A DNA stretch of 46,056 nt. Source: Pseudomonas sp. dw_358. GTDB lineage: Bacteria > Pseudomonadota > Gammaproteobacteria > Pseudomonadales > Pseudomonadaceae. Each line of letters opens with the position of its first letter. Positions within the stretch are counted from its first letter, which is position 1. The stretch spans positions 1 to 46,056 of the forward strand of contig NZ_JAAVUX010000028.1 in the NCBI RefSeq assembly GCF_018449655.1. Reading direction: 5' to 3'. Below, one piece after another: positions 41,896 to 46,056 of this stretch. Under the pieces are notes generated by a model, which was given only the letters and a program-made list of their open reading frames with translations, was not told the origin of the DNA and did no database searches. The position numbers and the translations under genes were made by a program.

Positions 41896-42584
41896 CAGTC
41901 TAAGTTCGCCATGTGTGCCCTGCCATAGATAAATTCGATCAAAGGCGCTTTAGGCGAGAGATTCTTCTGTCAAAGAATTTTATTCTTGCTGATAATTTCA
42001 GCCCATACGTCAAAAGCGACCCTGGGGTCATCAGGGACACTTGAAAACTCTTTGTTCAAATGCTGCGCCCATAATCTACGGCGTAAACCCTCCGTCACAC
42101 TCACCCACTCATGCGCACTATTCAGCTCACTATCAACCTGCCTACTCCGCGTGTTGATATTCGCCGACCCATGGGTCGTGAAAACGTCATTGATAATCAT
42201 CAACTTCGTTCCGGCCGGCGAGTCGGGCGCCACCCGTGAGCCGATGTGCACTTTCAAGCCCGGCTGGCCTTGATGCGCAGCCGTTCGCCGATGCCGGGAT
42301 GTTGGCCATCGCGAATGAAGAACATCGAGGCTTGAAAGCCCCCAGCAAACAATGTCGACGGTTTCGGTCGCAGCTGCGATGGCAAGATGCACGGCCCTGA
42401 ACGTTTCTTCGCCGTTGATCAGCGCGTCGTAAATGGCCAGCGCGGGAGGGAATTCGGCTTCGTCGACGTACCATTTTCCCGTGCAGGTGGCTTGGCGGGT
42501 TTCGCTGAGGACGGCGGGGACAATAATGTCGTGGCATTTTTCCTGCGCTGGCACCGGAAACGGTGGGCGGATCAATTCACTCAT
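41895..42584 (-). pseudogene. broken tle5 phospholipase gene of the second unit
   Basis: The reading frame starts MSELIRPPFPVPAQE and continues with the first 65 or so residues of Tle5 (IIVPAVLSETRQATC). It then shifts frame, loses about 380 codons including the first HKD motif, and resumes at GLKVHIGSRVAPDSPAG. A second deletion of about 11 codons removes the catalytic His of the second HKD motif (GTKLMIINDV against HSKLMIVNDV). A TGA at codon 205 (41972-41970) cuts it, but the same frame continues after it through SPKAPLIEFIYGRAHMANLD to a stop that touches the second immunity gene. It cannot be an active phospholipase. Confidence 0.88.
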
Positions 42585-43867
42585 CCGAGCAACCCCCAGT
42601 GCACCACTTGCTCGGTAAAGGTCCTTTTATCCGAAAACGGCCAATGGCGGACGATGTAGCGTTCGGCGACATGGGTGGGCATGACCTCCCCTTCCTTGAA
42701 GTGCCGGGTCACCCGCAAATCGACCTGATGTCGCGCTTCATAGGGCAGCCACATGATTTGCCAATAGCCGGTTTGCGGGCAGACATCGCCGCTGTAGCAG
42801 GCTTTGAGCGGGAAACCGGAAGCGTCAAAGCTGGCGGAACCCGGCATGGGTTTGCCAGTGGCGGGTTCAAGCAGTTTCTCGTCGGCCAGGCGTTTGATCA
42901 GTTCTTCGCTGGGTTTTTCCGGGGGAATGTTGGCCAGGCGTTCTTCCAGCCATTGGAGCTTGCCGTCCCATTCGGGGAGTGGGGCGGGTGGCAGGGGGAC
43001 GATGTCGTTGATTTCGGGGACTTTGGGGTCGGCGTAGGAGTAGTTGGCGAGGATTCGCAAGATTTTTTGGTAACGGTCGGCACGTTCTGTGTCTTTTTGC
43101 TGACCGAGATAATTTAAAGTCTTCGTTTTGGGTGGGGCGCGAAAACCAGCTTGTAGAAAACCCGCTGACGTTTCGTCACCTGCTGCGACCCCCATTTGAA
43201 AAGCCACCAAGGCTTCCTCATACCGCGCTCTGTATTTGAGGCTTATACCTAGCATTGTCGCTGCGTCACCATGACCCTGCCGAGCAGCGCATTGACGTAG
43301 TTGAAGCGCCACCTCAGGGGCCACGCTGACGGGGGCGAGTTGTTCGCCTAGAAACGCTTGGGCGTGGGGGCTGCCTTCATCAGCAGCTTTCCTGAAATAG
43401 CGCAGTGCCATTTCTGGATCTTGTCTAAGCCCGGCCAGGCCTTTTTCTAAAAACGTGCCTACCCAATAATAACCCGTGGCGACATGAGCATCGATTAGAC
43501 GCTGAGACAGCCGTAAGTGCTCCGCCCCGCTCAGCGCCCAATGGCCGTATAAGGCGCCGCGCTGGAGGTTGATAGTTGCTTTATAGTGAGCGTGCTCAGA
43601 AGCCACTCTATACAAGCGTTCAACCTCCCTATCGATAGCGTCATCCTGCGTAAGTTGATTATTTTTTTGTAACCATCGCGCATATTTGAACAGCGTGTCT
43701 GGCGCAGCTTCCGGCGCTGGAATCTTTTCATAGGAACAAGAAAATCCCCATTTTTTTTCGATATCGTTCAACGCAGCAACCTCCTTCACTTCTCTGCCCG
43801 GCAAACCTTCTTTGACTTGGCATGCCCCCAGCGCCACACAAAACAAGACCTTCAGCACTTTCTTCAA
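42581..43867 (-). CDS. tli5: Tle5-type immunity lipoprotein, first copy, cognate to the intact effector
   Basis: A 428-residue lipoprotein with signal MKKVLKVLFCVALGACQ (lipobox LGAC), SEL1 repeats (DPEMALRYFRKAADEGSPHA) and the shared C-terminal domain. It starts with TTG at 43867, overlapping the stop of the phospholipase gene by four bases (TTGA), so expression is tightly coupled to the effector. Position makes it the cognate immunity protein. Related SEL1 proteins Tli5b protect P. aeruginosa from PldB. Its stop overlaps the leader of the broken effector gene (ATGA). Confidence 0.85.
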   Translation of the reverse strand: MKKVLKVLFCVALGACQVKEGLPGREVKEVAALNDIEKKWGFSCSYEKIPAPEAAPDTLFKYARWLQKNNQLTQDDAIDREVERLYRVASEHAHYKATINLQRGALYGHWALSGAEHLRLSQRLIDAHVATGYYWVGTFLEKGLAGLRQDPEMALRYFRKAADEGSPHAQAFLGEQLAPVSVAPEVALQLRQCAARQGHGDAATMLGISLKYRARYEEALVAFQMGVAAGDETSAGFLQAGFRAPPKTKTLNYLGQQKDTERADRYQKILRILANYSYADPKVPEINDIVPLPPAPLPEWDGKLQWLEERLANIPPEKPSEELIKRLADEKLLEPATGKPMPGSASFDASGFPLKACYSGDVCPQTGYWQIMWLPYEARHQVDLRVTRHFKEGEVMPTHVAERYIVRHWPFSDKRTFTEQVVHWGLLG

Positions 43868-45675
43868 TCCAAATTCGCCATTTTTCTGTACTTATAAAAT
43901 AACTGGACTAACGGCGCCACAGGCTCCCGGCCATCAGCCAGGGCTTGTTGATTATTTTTAAGTATCTGCGCCCACTGATAAAAGGCAACGAATGAATCAT
44001 CCGGCACCTCTGTCTCATCCAACCCCATGTGCATCCCCCACAACCGTCTGCGCAGGTCCTCCGTCACACTCACCCACTCATGCGCAATATTCAGCTCACT
44101 ATCAACCTGCATACTCCGCGTGTTGATATTCGCCGACCCATGGGTCGTGAAAACGTCATTGACAATCATCAACTTCGAATGGATATACACCGGCATCCAC
44201 GCTTTCCCGGCCGGCGAGTCGGGCGCCACCAGCGAGCAGATGTGCACTTTCAAGCCCGGCACCTTCTCCATGGTGATCACGCTGTCATTCACTTCCTTGA
44301 TTTGGCTGTCCAGTTCGGCCTGCCACTGTTTGAGCTCTCGTTGTCCCACCTGATCGCGCAGGTCCGGGCGTGGCATGGGCGGCGCCTGTTTTTTGATTGC
44401 CTGGATGCGTGCCAACTTGGTCACCTCAGGAATGGTGTCCGCACGCCCTAAACTGGCGAGCATGCGTTGAGTGTTTACGGTCCCCGAGCCGATCCCCTCA
44501 TCGGTGGCATTGGTCACCACGAACAAATGCAACGCGCCATAAATGCCGGGGTCCTTGCCCGCCTTACTGAGCGTCAATGCCACCTGCTTGATCTTTTCGG
44601 CCAGCGGCGGCCAGCGGAAATACTGATTTTCGATGTAGATGAAGTCCGTGGCGTTGTTGACCGCCTGCATGTAGCCCTTCTCGATATCGCGCACGCCTTC
44701 CTGTGCCTGGGTGCGCAGTAGTTGAGCAATCTGCAGGTCGCCCTGGCATTCGAGTCTGGGGGCTACTTCGTAGGCGTCACGCAAGTGCATCAAGTCCTCG
44801 TCGGTTTCCTTTTCCCAGGCGGTGGCGAAGTTGTGATGCAGGTAGGCGAGGATTTCACCCGAGACCTTGCAGGAGATGTCTTGCCGTGGCGTAAAACCTC
44901 GCGGACCGCGATTGGGCTCGGGCCAGTCGTGGGTTGAGCGATTCAAGGCGGAGTGCTTGTCGGTGTCCCAATATTCATCGAGCATGTTGTGCCCCATGAC
45001 GAAGCCCACGGCTCGGTCGGGGACTTCGAAGTCCACCAGCACGCTCTTTTGATGGTGGGTAGCGCTCAGTCTCAGGGTGTGACGGGTAGCGGTGCTGATG
45101 TCTCTATCAAGGCTGTTGTCTTTCACGTCTTTGGCGATCGCCGAGCGCTCGTCCCGGCTGAAGCCACGGCTGACAAATAGCGGGATCCTGGCATTGGCTT
45201 TTTCAGCGGCTTTCTTGCCGGGCACCGCGCAGTCGGCAAACCATTGCTTGTCGTAGGCGTACTGTTTCGGGGTCGAATTCTGCAGTTCCTGGTCCCACAA
45301 CCGCACCGGGCCCTTGCCCGGAAGATTGGCCTCGCCGGCAAAACCGGCAGTGTTCAGGAGCATCTCCCAACCCAACACGCGGACCTTTACACCCTCTTTG
45401 GCCTTGATGCGCAGCAGTTCGCCGATGCTGGGATGTTGGCCATCGCGAATGAAGAACATCGAGGGTTGAAAGCCCCAGCAGATGATATCGACGGTCTTGG
45501 TCGCAGCTGCGATGGCGAGATGCACGGCCCTGAAGGTTTCTTCGCCGTTGATCAGGGCGTCGTAACTGGCCAACGCAGGAGGGAATTCGGATTCGTCGAC
45601 GTACCATTTTCCCGCGCAGGTGGCTTGGCGGGTTTCGCTGAGGACGGCGGGAACCACGATGTCGGTTGCTTTCAT
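43864..45675 (-). CDS. tle5: type VI secretion phospholipase D effector (Tle5/PldB-like)
   Basis: A 603-residue PLD-superfamily effector delivered by the T6SS to degrade phospholipids in target cells. It has two HKD motifs: His208-Gln-Lys210 with Asp215 (HHQKSVLVDFE) and His499-Ser-Lys501 (HSKLMIVNDVFTTHGSANIN). In the second the usual Asp after Lys-x4 is Asn506, followed by Asp507. There is no signal peptide and no PAAR or VgrG domain, so it must ride on the VgrG encoded directly upstream, whose stop it overlaps by four bases (ATGA). The intact catalytic His/Lys pairs suggest an active enzyme. The immunity gene follows with a four-base overlap. Confidence 0.88.
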   Translation of the reverse strand: MKATDIVVPAVLSETRQATCAGKWYVDESEFPPALASYDALINGEETFRAVHLAIAAATKTVDIICWGFQPSMFFIRDGQHPSIGELLRIKAKEGVKVRVLGWEMLLNTAGFAGEANLPGKGPVRLWDQELQNSTPKQYAYDKQWFADCAVPGKKAAEKANARIPLFVSRGFSRDERSAIAKDVKDNSLDRDISTATRHTLRLSATHHQKSVLVDFEVPDRAVGFVMGHNMLDEYWDTDKHSALNRSTHDWPEPNRGPRGFTPRQDISCKVSGEILAYLHHNFATAWEKETDEDLMHLRDAYEVAPRLECQGDLQIAQLLRTQAQEGVRDIEKGYMQAVNNATDFIYIENQYFRWPPLAEKIKQVALTLSKAGKDPGIYGALHLFVVTNATDEGIGSGTVNTQRMLASLGRADTIPEVTKLARIQAIKKQAPPMPRPDLRDQVGQRELKQWQAELDSQIKEVNDSVITMEKVPGLKVHICSLVAPDSPAGKAWMPVYIHSKLMIVNDVFTTHGSANINTRSMQVDSELNIAHEWVSVTEDLRRRLWGMHMGLDETEVPDDSFVAFYQWAQILKNNQQALADGREPVAPLVQLFYKYRKMANLD

Positions 45676-46056
45676 TGAGCCTCTCCCTTATTGACGGCGG
45701 GCCGCTTCAGCGCTTCGCCGTAACGTTGGCGATGGTTGTCGTGCAGGAAGGGTTGCGTTGGCGTTGCGTCATGAACAGCGCGGTGCTTGTGCACCCCGAC
45801 ATTTGCCCAGTGCGCCTGCTCGGCGTTGCGGTACTGGGTTGGAATGGGAACCTGGTAAGTCACTCCGTTGGCCAACTCGACGCGGTACTGCCGGGTCACG
45901 GTTTGATGGTCGATCCGTACTTCACCGCTTTCGTCCAGCACGCCTGTGGCCACCGGCCGGGCGTCGGCAAACAGTGTGTACGGCATGCCACACCAGCTTT
46001 TGTCAGCGGCATTGGCGGCTTGGGGCACTTTGAAGCCAAACCCCTCTTTCGAAACG
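45672..46056 (-). CDS. vgrG: VgrG spike protein, C-terminal end (partial, runs off the window)
   Basis: The frame enters from beyond the window end and stops at 45672. The visible 127 residues, with FGFKVPQAANAADKSWCG, MPYTLFADARPVATGVLDES and RQYRVELANGVTYQVPIP, are a transthyretin-like C-terminal extension commonly found on Pseudomonas VgrG proteins that carry Tle effectors. A GTG at 46028 is not a start, since the frame is open to the edge. It overlaps the phospholipase gene by four bases, marking a vgrG-effector-immunity operon. Confidence 0.78.
   Translation of the reverse strand, partial: VSKEGFGFKVPQAANAADKSWCGMPYTLFADARPVATGVLDESGEVRIDHQTVTRQYRVELANGVTYQVPIPTQYRNAEQAHWANVGVHKHRAVHDATPTQPFLHDNHRQRYGEALKRPAVNKGEAQ

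Larger units (their letters stand above)
39238..43087. repeat. three near-identical 499-bp direct repeats (39238-39736, 40620-41118, 42589-43087)
   Basis: The 3' thirds of the three immunity genes align base for base from stop region to position 499 without a single insertion or deletion (constant offsets 1382 and 3351) and with few substitutions. Upstream of this the three genes diverge sharply. The homology of the first two also continues past their stops into the leader of the next unit. Confidence 0.85.

Noticed and set aside
41970..42584. A stand-alone 204-residue functional protein
   Set aside because: It is a deleted tle5: the middle segment is out of frame and both HKD sites are missing, and homology continues beyond its stop codon.
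39230..46056. Reading the locus as a prophage or insertion-sequence island
   Set aside because: No integrase, transposase or phage structural gene is present; the VgrG tail belongs to a type VI secretion spike and the repeats are explained by effector-immunity duplication.

Overview
The window reads as a high-GC gammaproteobacterial chromosome, almost certainly Pseudomonas (fluorescens/putida-like). The reasons are REP-type palindromes with a GAGCTTGCTC core, frequent ATGA-overlapped operons, dense one-component regulators, and a VgrG / phospholipase D / SEL1-immunity cluster laid out like the tle5b locus I know from P. aeruginosa. No rRNA, tRNA, CRISPR array, insertion sequence or prophage was seen. 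All assignments come from reading the sequence; no database search was run.

Layout. (1) 289-4824: a surface-glycan or glycoconjugate module of four glycosyltransferases (two per strand, converging) and a hexapeptide O-acetyltransferase. (2) 4892-5725: a secreted CAP-domain protein. (3) 5903-15950: a Fur-box-controlled NIS siderophore operon. It holds an SbnG-like citrate synthase of the HpcH/HpaI fold, a TonB receptor, then ATP-grasp, NIS synthetase, MFS exporter, NIS synthetase and PLP decarboxylase. That order matches vibrioferrin pvuA-pvsABCDE. (4) 15956-17581: a chemoreceptor converging on the siderophore operon. (5) 17720-22891: a divergent polyol/inositol-like module (Gfo/Idh dehydrogenase and LacI regulator on one side; SDR, PhyH dioxygenase and sugar-binding protein on the other) with no transporter membrane subunits. 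(6) 23199-39108: ordinary accessory chromosome with a YitT membrane protein, a GNAT enzyme ending inside a REP pair, an ABC exporter, an MBL hydrolase, two TetR and three LysR regulators with their partners, cytochrome b561, an LprI-like protein, a second chemoreceptor and a GST. Degraded gene ends lie at 33.9 and 37.4-37.75 kb. (7) 39230-46056, minus strand: a type VI secretion module, vgrG(partial)-tle5-tli5-(broken tle5)-tli5-(tle5 scar)-tli5.

How it fits together. The siderophore operon is nearly self-contained for synthesis, export and outer-membrane uptake, and brings its own citrate source. It lacks an inner-membrane ferric-siderophore importer in this window. The T6SS module is the most informative locus. 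Three immunity lipoprotein genes follow one intact phospholipase gene, and each of the two extra immunity genes is preceded by the decayed remains of its own phospholipase gene. This shows directly that the immunity array arose by duplication of effector-immunity units followed by effector loss. Nearly indel-free 499-bp repeats at the 3' end of each immunity gene would allow further expansion, contraction and conversion.
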